64,000 bases of DNA from Fistularia commersonii (lineage: Eukaryota; Chordata; Actinopteri; Syngnathiformes; Fistulariidae), in NCBI GenBank assembly GCA_037954325.1, contig JBBMNZ010000017.1, forward strand, positions 11,054,001 through 11,118,000, read 5' to 3'. Numbering within the stretch: position 1 is the stretch's first letter; each line of letters starts with the position of its first letter. Position numbers and translations under genes: made by a program. Below are positions 49,480 through 62,300 of this stretch, in pieces. Below the pieces are notes generated by a model that had not been told where the DNA came from, searched no databases, and saw only the letters and a program-made list of their open reading frames with translations.

Positions 49480-52400
49480 ATGAAGAAGAAGACCAGACGT
49501 CCAAGGTCAACGGAGGCTTCACGGCAGAGCGGCAGTATTGAAACTACATGCGTAAAAGAGGAGAAGAAGGCCGATGGAAACAGAGGGAAGCCTCAGAGGA
49601 ACGCCGTTGTTTCTGAAGGGACCTCGGCCTTGTGTCGGGCTCCAGCTGCAATGGATGCAAACTACGATGCAACAGACACACAGAAACATTCAGAGAGCAA
49701 GCCAAAGTCTTCAGGTGAGAAAACTTTTCAATCCATCTGATCAATGGTTCACAGGCATTGTCCACCGTCTTTTAAATGTGATCTCATCCAAGAACTAGAA
49801 TGTGAAGGGAATCTCCCTAAGTGCGTTCATTTAATAAACTGCAATAAATCACTTAAAAATGTTCACAATATTTAACAAAGTTATTCCAGTAAACCAGGAA
49901 ACAGAATATGCTTCAACTACTTGTGATAACAAGGCTCACCAGTCTCTCTCCTGATCCAGTACGATGATTCTTATCAATATCTCCCCGTGATAGTCTGTTA
50001 CAGTATGATCCGTCTGTTTCCCACAGGTCGACTATCGACTGCGGTCTGCAGGCTCTGCCATGGAAAGTTCTCCCCCCGTAGCCTGAGACACGCCTTCAAC
50101 ACTTGGCCCCAGGATGGCGTCGACATTGTGGATGACGAGTCTGACGCCGGTGCCTCATCGCCCCTCTTATTTCACACGGACTTTCAGCGCCTGGTGGGGG
50201 TGCAGCTGGACCGCGACCCCCGCTTATCCGAATTTATCTGCAAGAAGTGTCACACCAAGTTCTACAAGTGCCACAACATCCTGGTCCGGTTTCTGCAGAG
50301 GGTCAACCTTCCGCCGCTCGGGAAGGATGACAAAAGCAGGTGGGTCAGGTGACTGAAATAGTACACAATTTCCCCCATCATTAGAAAGTATAAGCATACG
50401 TGAATATGTGATGTAAGGAAAACTGTTCTTTAGTAGAAATTGAAGATTCTTGATTATTTTGAAGAGAGTTTTTGATTATTATTGGCCATTTCTCACTGAT
50501 CTCGTGTTTGTTTGCTTTAATTCGTTCTTGAATGGAGCTAAAGGTGCTAAAAGGTCTAAAAACATTCGCCAGTGTTTCACACCTTCAACACCGACACAAT
50601 TTATAGTTTGCTCACTGACACAGGGACACTTAAAAAACCTTATCGATATTAAAATAAGTACATTATGAAAAAATACAGGTTTCTTCAGTGAATTAGGTAT
50701 TGAGTGAAGTGAATCGTAAAGCTGAAATATTAAAGTGCAAACCAAAAAATATTTTTTCTTCCCTTTTCAGGAAGAATGTGAAATGTCCTGGCTCATCAGA
50801 AATTTTTGGTCCTACGAGTAAATATACGCCTCTTTGTTAATTACAAAAAGCAGCATTGATTAACCACCGCTGACACCCATCGTCGTCTTTTCTTACAGCG
50901 TCAGTGTCATTGTCATCAGATCCCAAGTGCCTCCACAGCTTGGTGTCGTGGACCCACCAGCACGCCGAGGCCTGCAGGTCCTGCCCCGACCTGAAGGAGG
51001 TGCTAGAGGGTCAGTGCTGGGGGTCCGTCAAGGCTGTGTGGTGCTGCGTTGAAGGTCACAGCTACACCATGGATACCCGGAGCTCCAGCAGCAACCCGGG
51101 CTACATGCTGAGCCTGAGTGGAGGAGCAGCTGGGAGTGGAAACAGCGATGGTGGGGTGTCGGATGACGAGGATGAGCAACTGATCAGAGGGACTGGAAGG
51201 ACTCCTGGGGGGGTCTCAGCCAGTCTGGTTCAACACGGCCCACCTGCAGAGACCTGTCACACTGAGAGCGCAGCTCTGGAGGACTGGGCCAGGAACACAG
51301 GTAGTGAGGAGAAGTATTGATTATGGTTCACTGTATGGACAAGGGATTGGGATACTTCTTTGCCACAAGTGTTGATATGAAGCTCCCAGCATCCAATCTT
51401 TATTACAAAAATATGTTTGTTCAATAATGGAGAATTCATTGGATTCACCTTTGAAATAAGTTACTTCCCTTAGCTGTTCCATGGTCCATTCAAAGTGCTA
51501 TAACTACAATGGAGAAGTATCTTGAAAAAAAACACAATCTCGGTCTTGAGGTGGTAGCAAAGGGGGCCAGTGCTTTGTCACTGAGCCCCAAAAATCCTTT
51601 GACACTAACATCCGCTAAGAAATATCATGAACCTTGTTTCCATGATGAGGAATCTAACCACAAGACTTAAAATACAGGTGTGTGTGATACTGAGGCTCAC
51701 CTGTGAAGATGCCATCGGAGTATTTATCACTTGTTTGTCCAGGTGCTGAGGAGCAACGTTGTCCTGGTGCAGTGCAGATGGAGGTCAGACCGGCCGACAG
51801 CGACCTCTCCGACAGGTCGGTTCCCCCCGGGATATTCTTTTTCTTTTAAGATCCACCCAATCGTAACATCTTCATCCCAGCTTTTGGAGCCAGTATCTCA
51901 TTGGCCCATGCTGTGTATAGACCACTTCAGTACTTCACGGTTATGCCGCTGTGAAAAGGCGTGTGTCACAAAAGGAAAGACTTTTTTTCCCCAAATTTTT
52001 TAAAATACGGTCAAAACACTTGTGAAAAGTGATTGACAAATACATTTTTCATTTACCACATGTCTGCAAAAACTACAAGCGTGTGTGTCTCTCAGGGCGA
52101 TCTCAGAGAACGAGTTTGAGGAAAGTAGGAAGGTGCGTCTGTCTGAGGATGAGCTGTTTGAGCCGTACTCGGACAAGAGGTGAGCGTACACACTCCTCAG
52201 AAGATCTTGTCATTTCAACTGAGGTGACCTAAAAAGCCCAGCCCCCCCCTTCCTCCCACGCAGAGCTTGCAGTGGGAACGTCCCTCCAAACAAGAGAGGT
52301 CAACGGCCGAAGGCTCCGGAAGAACCTAAAGCCAAAAAGAAACCAGGACCCAAACCTGGCTGGAAAAAGAAGTTCAAGGCTAAAGGGTAGAAACTACTAA

Positions 52401-54011
52401 ATTGTTGTTTTTTTTAGGTTCTTACTTGTTTGGTCACAGCTGATTTCCTATAATCTAAATATAAATTAAGTAAATAAAGTGGTGCAAAGGTTAATTATAA
52501 CATTATTAATAATTACATAAAAGTGTTATGTTGGACTGGACTTTTATGCACTTTGCTTCTCAGAGAGGATCTTCCCAACATCTACAAGTGTCCATATTCC
52601 GGCTGCACAGCGGTTTACAGAGCTCCGGATGGCTTGAAGGTCAGAACACACACATCACGCGACGGCAGAAAATGTAATTAGTCTCACGACCAGATGTATG
52701 AAGGCAATGCTGCAAATGAAGGAAAAAAAAAAACTATACATACAACATACCACTCTGTTTAGATAGAGATATGTGTTTGACTCATGGACTTAACTGTAGA
52801 TTATCTCCGATGGTCTGCAGCCAAAGAAGTTTATTTTAAAACAAGCTGCAAGGAAATCATGCCTGGAGTTTGGCTTCCTGCATTACCTTCAAAATAAAAC
52901 CTCATTATTGGGAACTGTGGGTGAAAGTAAAAGCTGTCAGTATTCATCACTGGTCTTTGTGTACGGTATAATCCACTGTCCTTGCTGTTGCGGTGTATTT
53001 ATTTTTTTTAGAAGCACATCAAAGAGCACCACGAGGAGGTGAGGGAGAGACCCTGTCCTCATCCAGGCTGCAACAAGGTCTTTATGATCGACCGCTACTT
53101 GCAGCGACACGTCAAGCTTATCCACACAGGTGGGTGTCGGGTTCCACGCTGCTTAACCGTGCAATCAATTAAAACTGCAGCGTGGCCTAAAAATGCTTGA
53201 ATCGTGTGTCAAACTGGATTTTTTGATTTTAGAGGAGAGGAACTACATCTGTGACCAGTGCGGCCAAACCTTCAAGCAGAGGAAGCACCTCTCTGTTCAC
53301 CAAATGAGACATTCAGGGGCCAAACCGCTGCAGTAAGTCCTAGTGCTCTGTTGTCCGAGTTCTTATTGTCATCCACAAAAAATATACAGGCTGGAGCTTT
53401 TTGTCAACAGCAGATATAATAAGGAATCCTGCATTTGTCTACATTACATGGTTTGTTTGACTTGTTTTATTTAAATTAAGGCGTGACACTTTACAATAAA
53501 TGTATTTGAAACATTTATTTATCATTTAATTAAAACAAAACACCGTTTTTAGACCTGCATCAGTAGAGTCTGACTGATATCTCATTTTGTCATAGATCCA
53601 TATTAGAAACTCATAAGTACGGAGCATCTTGTGTAAATTGAGTATAATGTTCATTTAAAACAACTGGCAGTACTTGCTAACATGCTGAAAAATAACTCTG
53701 AATGAGTGTGTTTTGCAATTCTTCCCTGCAGGTGTGAGATTTGTGGCTTCCAGTGTCGTCAGAGAGCGTCGCTCAAGTACCACATGACGAAACACAAGGC
53801 GGAGGCCGACCTCGACTTTGCCTGTCTCATGTGCGGGAAACGTTTCGAAAAAGCGCACAACCTGAACGTCCACATGTCCATGGTCCACCCGCTTATCCAG
53901 GCCAAGGTTCAGAGAGGAGGCGGACAGGAGGCACAGAATCAGCCCCCGTACGCCGACCTGCACACAATCACGCTGGCTGGGGAGGCGGCCCAGCAGGACG
54001 AAGACAGGTGA
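49480..54011 (+). CDS. znf276: Zinc finger protein 276 (ZAD plus five C2H2 fingers)
   Basis: Eleven coding exons: 49480-49714, 50027-50339, 50771-50817, 50899-51300, 51743-51815, 52096-52179, 52264-52386, 52564-52639, 53012-53129, 53233-53332, 53732-54011. Phases agree and give 616 residues (human 614). Residues about 85-165 form a ZAD-type zinc domain: CRLC (86-89) and CKKC (150-153). Such N-terminal domains usually mediate dimerisation. A lysine/proline-rich stretch (EEPKAKKKPGPKPGWKKK) precedes the fingers and is a likely nuclear signal. Five C2H2 fingers follow: CPYSGC, CPHPGC, CDQC, CEIC and CLMC types, ending at HMSMVH. It is probably a nuclear DNA-binding regulator; targets are unknown from sequence. 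The ATG at 49480 is the first in the exon and lies in an ACC-ATG context. A poly(A) signal candidate is at 54740-54745. It is head-to-head with vps9d1 and tail-to-tail with fanca. Confidence 0.95.
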
Positions 54012-55203
54012 CGGCCGTGGTCTGGTATGGGATGTTCACTGAGGTACGGGGAGTGTCTCTGAGCAGCTGGACGACGACTGTGCTGAACAACAGAACATTG
54101 TTTGAATCACCAACATGTCTTTAACAGGATATCAGATGAACTAATGCTCGCATTTCGAGCGAAAGCAAAGCTAAATTGTTTTGAAAGGAAATTGAACATT
54201 CTGTGGAGGACCTGTTCATATTTCTCATGTTTAATTTTGCTTTCAAATGGAATATATGGAGATGTTTTCAGGAAAGCAGCATGGTCCTTCCAAAATGGAG
54301 AGAAGTTCAAAGTGATAGGATACAACCTTTTATTCCACAGAGATGGAAGTGGAGCCAGTCTCTATGTGTCTCTGTATGTCTCTATGTATGTGGCGGAAGA
54401 GATTTTAAAACATGTTACTTCTTGGTGCCTGTTACACGTCTGACGGGGCGATTGTAAAAGTCTGAATACTTATCTCAGAGCAGAAGCACATGAGGGCAGT
54501 CACCTTTACATGTTGCTTCTTCCTAAAATGCACATTCTTGTTACCATAACACATGTAATAGATGTGCAATTCAGTTTTATTAGGTCATTGTTTTTATTAA
54601 GTTATTGCAATGCAAAGCACCGTTCGAATTTGACCTCCATGTAAACAATGAAAAGGGCTGCGGATGTACATGTTTGCATGTACATGTGTGCAGTATGTAC
54701 TGAAAGACCTATTAAAATGAAACGTAGGACTTTTTAAAAAATAAAAGAAAAGGGAAAAAAAACCTTTCCCTGACCATTGTTGGATGAATTTGAGTTCTTG
54801 ATGTCCAAATCAAGGCAGTTTCTATTTATAGATTTGCTGCATCAAACGATATTACAGGAAATGATTATGAAATTATGACAATCAATGTTTACTATCTATT
54901 TGTGGAAAAAGTGGCAAAAAGTGAATATCATTTAGAACCTAAACTATTTAGAACCTTGTAAGGTACTCCAGAAAGGTGTTTTTCCCCTCCAGATCATTTC
55001 ATGTTTATATCTTAATTTTTTATTTTCTGTTTGGGACACATTTTCTTGTAATTTTCATGCAGATATTCAGCTTAATTATTGACAAATACTAGAATAATAT
55101 CAATTGTTAAGGCAATGAAGCTTGAAAACTTGACTTCAGCTTCTGGTAGTGATCACTAGAGGGCACAGCGACACAATTCAAACTACCTGTTTCCAACAGC
55201 AGC
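54012..55203. other. 3' interval between convergent znf276 and fanca
   Basis: 1.2 kb between the two stop codons. It contains candidate poly(A) signals AATAAA at 54740-54745 (plus, znf276) and TTTATT at 55019-55024 (AATAAA on minus, fanca). With these signals the transcripts would end about 280 bp apart. No coding exon was seen. Confidence 0.6.
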
Positions 55204-58200
55204 TCACAGAAAATCCATCTCGGGGCTGAATCTGTGAGGATCCTGGAGGGAAGTCAGAGCAGCTGCCACCTCCGGGTCCAAGTCAGCACACTGGGACTCG
55301 AGCTGCATCAGTAAAATAGGTCATATAGGAGGTCAACATCGGTCAGAGCGTCAGCAATGGGAGCAGGAGATGCGAGTTAGAACGCTTTACCTGAGACATC
55401 TGTCTAGAAGACATGGCGCCATGGGGCGACTTAGAAATGGCCCTCAGGAGAAGACTTTTGCTGCTGCTGAGGATCTGTGAAGCCTCAACCTGACCGCGCT
55501 GGGTCACCTGACTGTCAGGGAGCTCTGCGATTGGTGAAGGCGTGTGCCCATCCAGGAAGAGTCGCAGCAAACTCATGTAGCAGGAGACGGCAGTGTTGAG
55601 AAAGCCTGGACCTTGCATGGCTTTGAGTAGCAGTTCAGGGCTCTGATGTAGCAACAAGCTACACACACACACACACACTAGGGTATGACTGGAAAATATA
55701 GTATTTGATCCCTCCAAAAAATATACTTAAAATTATCAAACATGAAAAGTAAATAACTTAAAAGTCAGAATCGGGATTACAGAGTAGTAAACAGGATTAC
55801 TGAAAAGCCAAGAAAAAAATAGATAATGCCAACCTGTAGAATGCCCAAGGCAGCAATCGTGTATGCTCATCTGGTGTCACCATGGTAACAACATGGTAAA
55901 CCCTGTGCTCTACAGTTGAGAAGGGGAAGGAAAAAAAAATCTCATTTCCTGTGGGAATTTTGATATAATCTAGACGGATGCGGATCTGGACACACAGAAC
56001 TACCGTTTAATTTGAAGATGAGCAGCCAGTCAGTAGAATCTGCCAACACACTCAGGACCTCAGTGCAGAAACTCCTGGCCCTCTGAAGGCTCGTCTCCTG
56101 AACAGACACACAGTGCGGTGACAACGCAGGGCTTTTTGCCATGACACCTGCATTTTCACACGGATGCAGTATTCTAATAGTATCATCTGATTCTCGACGT
56201 TTAAAGACATAGGAAAATCCAAGCTTCTTTCTTAAACTTCCTGACTTCTTCAGGTTTCCTGTGTCTTAATGTCAGCGAGGAAGAGAGACGTGGGAGGTTA
56301 CCTGAGGAAGGAGGAGGGCGGACAGGTAGCGGTTTACGCACAGAGAGAGCAGAAAAACCAGCACCTGGAAGAAGAAATATAAAGTGTTGCGAAAGACATG
56401 ACTGCTCGTCAGCGTAAAAAACTGTTCTTTGTAACATCAGATTTTCTTTTTCTACCCAGATGAAATCAAACTGAACCAAATACGACATACATGGAGAAAA
56501 GCTATCAAAGTAAAAGCAAGAAGCAACTAGGAGAGAAAAATAATGATTTAGAAAACGGGTAATACAACAAGAAAGAAACAAAAATCAATGAAAGCTTTAG
56601 TAAGAAGAAAACCATGAGCTTGAAAATCAGAAGAAAAGTTGAAACCGACTGAAAATGTGGAAATTTGGAGAAAAATAAATCAGTAAAATACTTTTAAAAA
56701 TAATTCTTAGATATCAGGTAAAATGACAGAATAAAAGGAGATAAAATCGCCTGAAAAGAAATAAAAGCCGCAGCTATGAATACCTTATTCACACTTGGCC
56801 ATTTATGAAATTGGAAGTGTTTCCAGGCCCCCCGGCATCCGAGGGGCGCTGACCGTACAACCCGCGCTCACAATCAGACTCGTGGCCTCCTACCTCTTTG
56901 CATTTAGTGTCTGCTTGCATTGAACTGACGGCAGCATAGAAGCTCTGCTCTTCTTCTGCGCTTCCTCGCCACATTCTGTACAGGCTGGCGGCCAGCAGGA
57001 AGGCAGGCGCAGGAGGAGGCTGCAACCATTGGCCCTTCTTTAAACTGCAGACGGAGCGAGTGGAAAAGATCAGAAAAGAATGTGGTGGGCGAGGGAGTAG
57101 CGCTGGATGTGGGATGTTTTTACCTGCAGGCCCAGGTGTGACTGTTTTTCAGAAGTGTTAGGTGTTGGGGAAGACCGTCTTCATTGCACAAACGACGCCA
57201 CAGGGACGACAAGACTGCAGACAGACGCTCCCACCAGTACTGCACGCACAAAATAGAGAGCAGACATGCAGCTAGCGGGCAAACATCAACATTTTCTGCG
57301 GTAATCTTAAAACAGCAAAACAAACCGCCGCGGAGATGAGCAGCAGAGGACATTGGAGGTCGAGCTTAGACCAGGCCTTGTCGAACTCGTCGGCCGGGTG
57401 GCTGCAGCGAGCAGCGGCCATCAGCAAACCCTGGAGAGAGAGAAGCCCTGGTGTCAGAGCTGTCAGAGAGGCAAAGGGTAGACGCACTGCTACTGTTTAC
57501 AATATGCGCCTCTCACTCTCAGGAAGTGTGTCGTCACGTGGACGGAGAGGAAGCACTCAGATGAACACGCCATCCTCTGATGAGGCAAAGGTGAAAACAG
57601 AGAGATGAGAACAAAAAATGGATTCTCACACATTTAGGTGCATTTATTCAACTTTGTCCTTACTCTCTTCACATCCATATCTTTCTTACATTAAACGTTT
57701 AACAAGTAAATAAACTATCCTACCCAATGATACAAAATGAACCCCACTAAATAAACTTTCCGGTGACTTAAATGAACACCCCCTGACTAACCAAAAATTA
57801 TTAACATAACCAGCCTAAATGAAAAACCCTAACAAAACCAGTGATCTTAATGAATACACTTTATCCTGATTAACCCAAACTACTGAATAATAACTACTCT
57901 GAAATTACCTGAATTTGTATCGGTTTACTGAAGGGGAGAGAAACAAAATAAACTAAGCTAGCCATAACTTAATTAACCCTACCATATGAAATAAATCTCA
58001 CTGTCCACACAACGAAACTCTAACATAACATGACAAATTTGATGGCGTGAAACTAACTAAATTAGCCTGACTTAACAAACTTAGTCCAATAGTACATTGC
58101 ATAAAATGACGAAACATATTTAGTTAAATCAGCTAAACAAACCCAAAAACATCACGCTGCACTGACATACAAAAAGAGCTAACTAAACAAACAAAAACCA

Positions 58201-59350
58201 ACCAAATGAAAAAGTAATCCTCCAGTTGCTCACCTGATGCTGGTTGACGTGTTTAATCAGGTTGTTACAGTCAAGAGTTGTTCTACCTCCTTCAGTTGTA
58301 ACTTTAATGAAGGTTGCTGACGGCAGAGCCAGCAGCACTCTGTCACACACACACACACACACACAGCTTTCAGGTGCTACACAGTTCATTGATATGAGTA
58401 TTTTGTGCATGTCAGTGTGTTTGTAGGGGTGTGTATGTGTACCTGTTCCATGAGTTGATAGTGTGTTGCCTGCTGAGTTGGGGGCTGAGCAACGCCGAAG
58501 ATGAGTTCACAGAGGCGGAGAATCTCTGGGACACCAGCTCAAACAGGAAGTCACACACACCGTTGCCACGGCGACCAGAAAGGGCAGCGACCTCCATCTC
58601 ATAGACCACCTCCTGCAAGACAGCGCGTCCAACATCCCACTGCTGTTACAGGTAACTCATTCTGTTGTGCTGATGTCATAGAAGCTGCAAGGATATGCTT
58701 AAAGATATGCAAGAAATTACCCAAAAACAGAGTATTTAACTAGTGACAAATAAAAAAACCTAGAAATTAGCAGTGAAATTAAAACAGTCTTTCACATTGA
58801 TCAGCGGAGACAAAAATGATTGTCATTAATCAGAGCATGGTTTTTATATACCTGTAGTCTACTGAGGATGTCCGGTAAACAAGTACCGCTTTCTGGATTT
58901 TGTGGATTCTGCTGGCTGTGAACAAAGTGTGTGATAGTTATGCCCCAGTTTTATCACTGAAGGTAGAAAAAAAAATTAACAAGGACCCCGCTGCATTTAT
59001 TCAACACAATCCAACCCATATCCATACATTACTGTAGACTGATTTAAAATCAGAAATTGTAATTGGTGTATTGTGTGTATATATGACAATGATCTCAACT
59101 TATATAGCACATTTTACACCTTGCAGTTTCAAAGTGCTTTACACCAGATAGCATTCACACACAGCCGCTCGGGATATTTTTTCAATGTCAGCAAACAAAC
59201 AAAGTCAACAAACGGGAGCTGCTGATCCATGACGGCGCGCAGAAGCTGAGAGCAGAGCTCGGTCATGTCGCCTCCACAGCCACCTTGCTCCTCGGGCCGG
59301 GACAAGAAGAGCTCCAGGCACGCCCATTGCTGATACTCAGTCCTAGCAAG

Positions 59351-59387
<37 letters not shown>

Positions 59388-62300
59388 TCACAAAGGTCCT
59401 ACTCAGGCTTGTTAATATCACTTCTTCCTTTCACTGGGAAATGGGTGGATTTGTTTTACGTCAAAAGTGCAATGTATGATTGCGATCATGTTTTTTTTTT
59501 AATTGTATTTTCCAGATGATCTCAAAGGTGATTTTCCATTCCTTAGTGCACGAACACACACATATATATACACTCAAGAGTGCTGCCTTACCTCTCTGGG
59601 TCAGACAAACCATCTTCACTCCTCTGCACTCTCAGCTCACTGGACAGCCACTCTGTGAAGACCAGCTGGACACACAACAGAGTTCTGTTTAACTCTATCA
59701 AGACCCTTAGAGCTCAGCCGCTATCCTCCACCCCACCTGGTACGCTGGTTGGTTCTGCAGCTGATAGAAGGCTGGCAGCCTCCAGAGACACCAGGCCGTC
59801 GTCCTCCAGGAGCCGCTGCTGTCTGTGATGCTGCTCCACAGTTTCGGCCTTTCCTCCTCCGGACACTCGCCCTCTGGGGCGGGTGTCCTTCTGGCCTCAG
59901 GCAACAGTCTTGGAATGAGGTACAGGAGCTACACACACATGCAAATGTTCGCCCTTAAATCCTCTACTCTCATTGTGGCTCTCTAATAATTGTGCTTCTA
60001 TATGTGTTATATTTTTAGAGCGATTAGCCAGAGATGGGTACCTTCTTATAGAGGCTGCAGGGGATGTAGTCCCGCTGCTGTTCGGGAGTCAGAGAATCCC
60101 CTCTGCAGAGACCGTAGCAAATAGCCGCCACACAGAATCTAAAACAGCAACAGGAAGCCTGACTTGACGGGTCATGACCACACGATGCCGCCGCCAAAAC
60201 ACGATCGCATGATGCCAACCGTAATCAGACAGGCACGGGTGGGCGTCCCTGACCTGGCACAGAAGAGCATGCCGGTGTGTGTGCGGCAGCACAGGGCCGA
60301 GCTCACAGCTTTAGAGATGGTCACCGGCTCGGGCCGGACAGCAGAGCCAGCCAGCTCAACCAGGGGAGAGTCAGACATGGAGGCATGGAGGTGAACCACG
60401 AAAACTGCCAGGCCGAGCATGTGTGTGGCACTCAGCAGGGAGACCTTTGGACACAGGGAGGAGTAAATATCAGAAAAATAAAAAAAAATTGGCAGATATG
60501 CTGTGACTGTCTGATGTTTTTTTTTTTAACATTGTGATACATCCGGATACAAATCATTGTATGGATGTCATAATTAAGCATTTTTAGTTTAAAATTAGTA
60601 AGAAAAGACCCCCAACTTTTTTCATTTGTAATGATTAAATTGGTAAATCTGAAATGGTCAGACCAGCGATGTCACGTCAGATTTCTTACGTTGATACGCA
60701 ACACATGTGCGCTTCACTAAAATCTAAAAAGCAGTGAAATCAAAATACAACAAAAACTGGGCACCTCATGAGTTAAACTGGATAATACCAAGGACAGTAT
60801 GTTTGAGCGGATGTTTGTGTACCTGGCTATGAAGTAAATGCCAGAGCCTGTGTAGAAGGACAGAAAGCAGCTGTGTGTTTCCAAGCAGGACACCAATAAA
60901 CCTGGAAGCCCACTGGTTTTGTCTAAACAGAGGAAACACACACACACACCGGTCGAAACGTCCGTTTTAGATATGTAAACATGATGCGAGTACCCTGGCA
61001 ACCGCGCATGTATGCGCGGCTCGAGGGAACCAATTCACTCTGATTTTTCCACAGGGGGTTACTAACAAACCAATGACAACCTGTAACCTAGCGGGGGTTG
61101 GGAGAAGCTTCAATACAAGGATCAGCAAATAACTGCTGAGGTGCAGACAATGTACAAATCTGCTGAGGCACCGTCATAACAGACAAGATATGGCTGCTGT
61201 CCTGAGAGTGGATTGGAGGACCTGAGACCTGAATTACACTGTAATCTAAAAGATGAGTAGAAAAACACAGTCAAATCTTTCAATAGGAAGTTCCATGTGT
61301 TTGCTAGATCTCCGACAGCATTCGACAGCAACGCATCTTCTGTTTACATTTTACTAACTCCCATTAGGGGGGAGTGTCTCATCCCCAGAGGAGCGTTTTG
61401 TCTCCACTGTGCTGTCGACACCCACGGGAAATCTGTGATTTGGCAACGGCGACCATCTGCAATCAGCGATCTGGCTCACTTGTTTGGCGGCTGTCCTCGG
61501 GAGGCATCTAACGTGCACTGACAGAAGCTTCTCAGGATCATGTCGGCAACCTGAGAGTCAAGATGGCGGCACGTGTGAATTTATTGATATGAACAGCCAA
61601 CTGATTTAGTTTCTCATAGTGCGTAATGCACCAGAGAACACCTGGTGATTACAGATATTTTCAAAAAAATCAATTATGTAATTGGATAAACAGCCTGATT
61701 TTGGACTATCTATGCTTTGTGTCAATCTTGATATCACACCTCTAGACATACAACATACTAAAATAGATATTTTTTGCTTTTCCTCCCCATCCACTGCAAA
61801 TCGACCTCCTGTACGGAGACCACTTTTCGCGTTAGTCACACGCTTTCTAAGCAGTCTCCTAATCTTTTGAAATGGCCATAGCTATATAATATTATACCTA
61901 ATTTTTGAGGCCGAGAAAAGACAATAAAGTGCAGAAATAGTCTTTTCATTTATTCAAATGAAAATAAATAAATCATCAATTTATTTCATTCTAATTAAAA
62001 AAAAGATATTTCATAAGTTTTATTGCATTACTATTTTAATTGATGAGACCATCTTTTACAGTTGTAGGGACCAAGGAGGACAGGAACTCATCTTGTTTTG
62101 CTTCCTGTGCAGTGAGGTAATACATGGTAATGAATCTTAAAAAGATGGAAGTACCTGAATGTTGAGCTGCGGGGACGGAGGCATGTCTGTGTGAAGCTTG
62201 ATAACACTCGGTCCAGTCAGCTGATCGGGCTGACCGGGGATGATGACGCTCAGAGAGTGAGAGATCCTGGACAGCTGGGCAGACGTCTCTGAAAATACCA

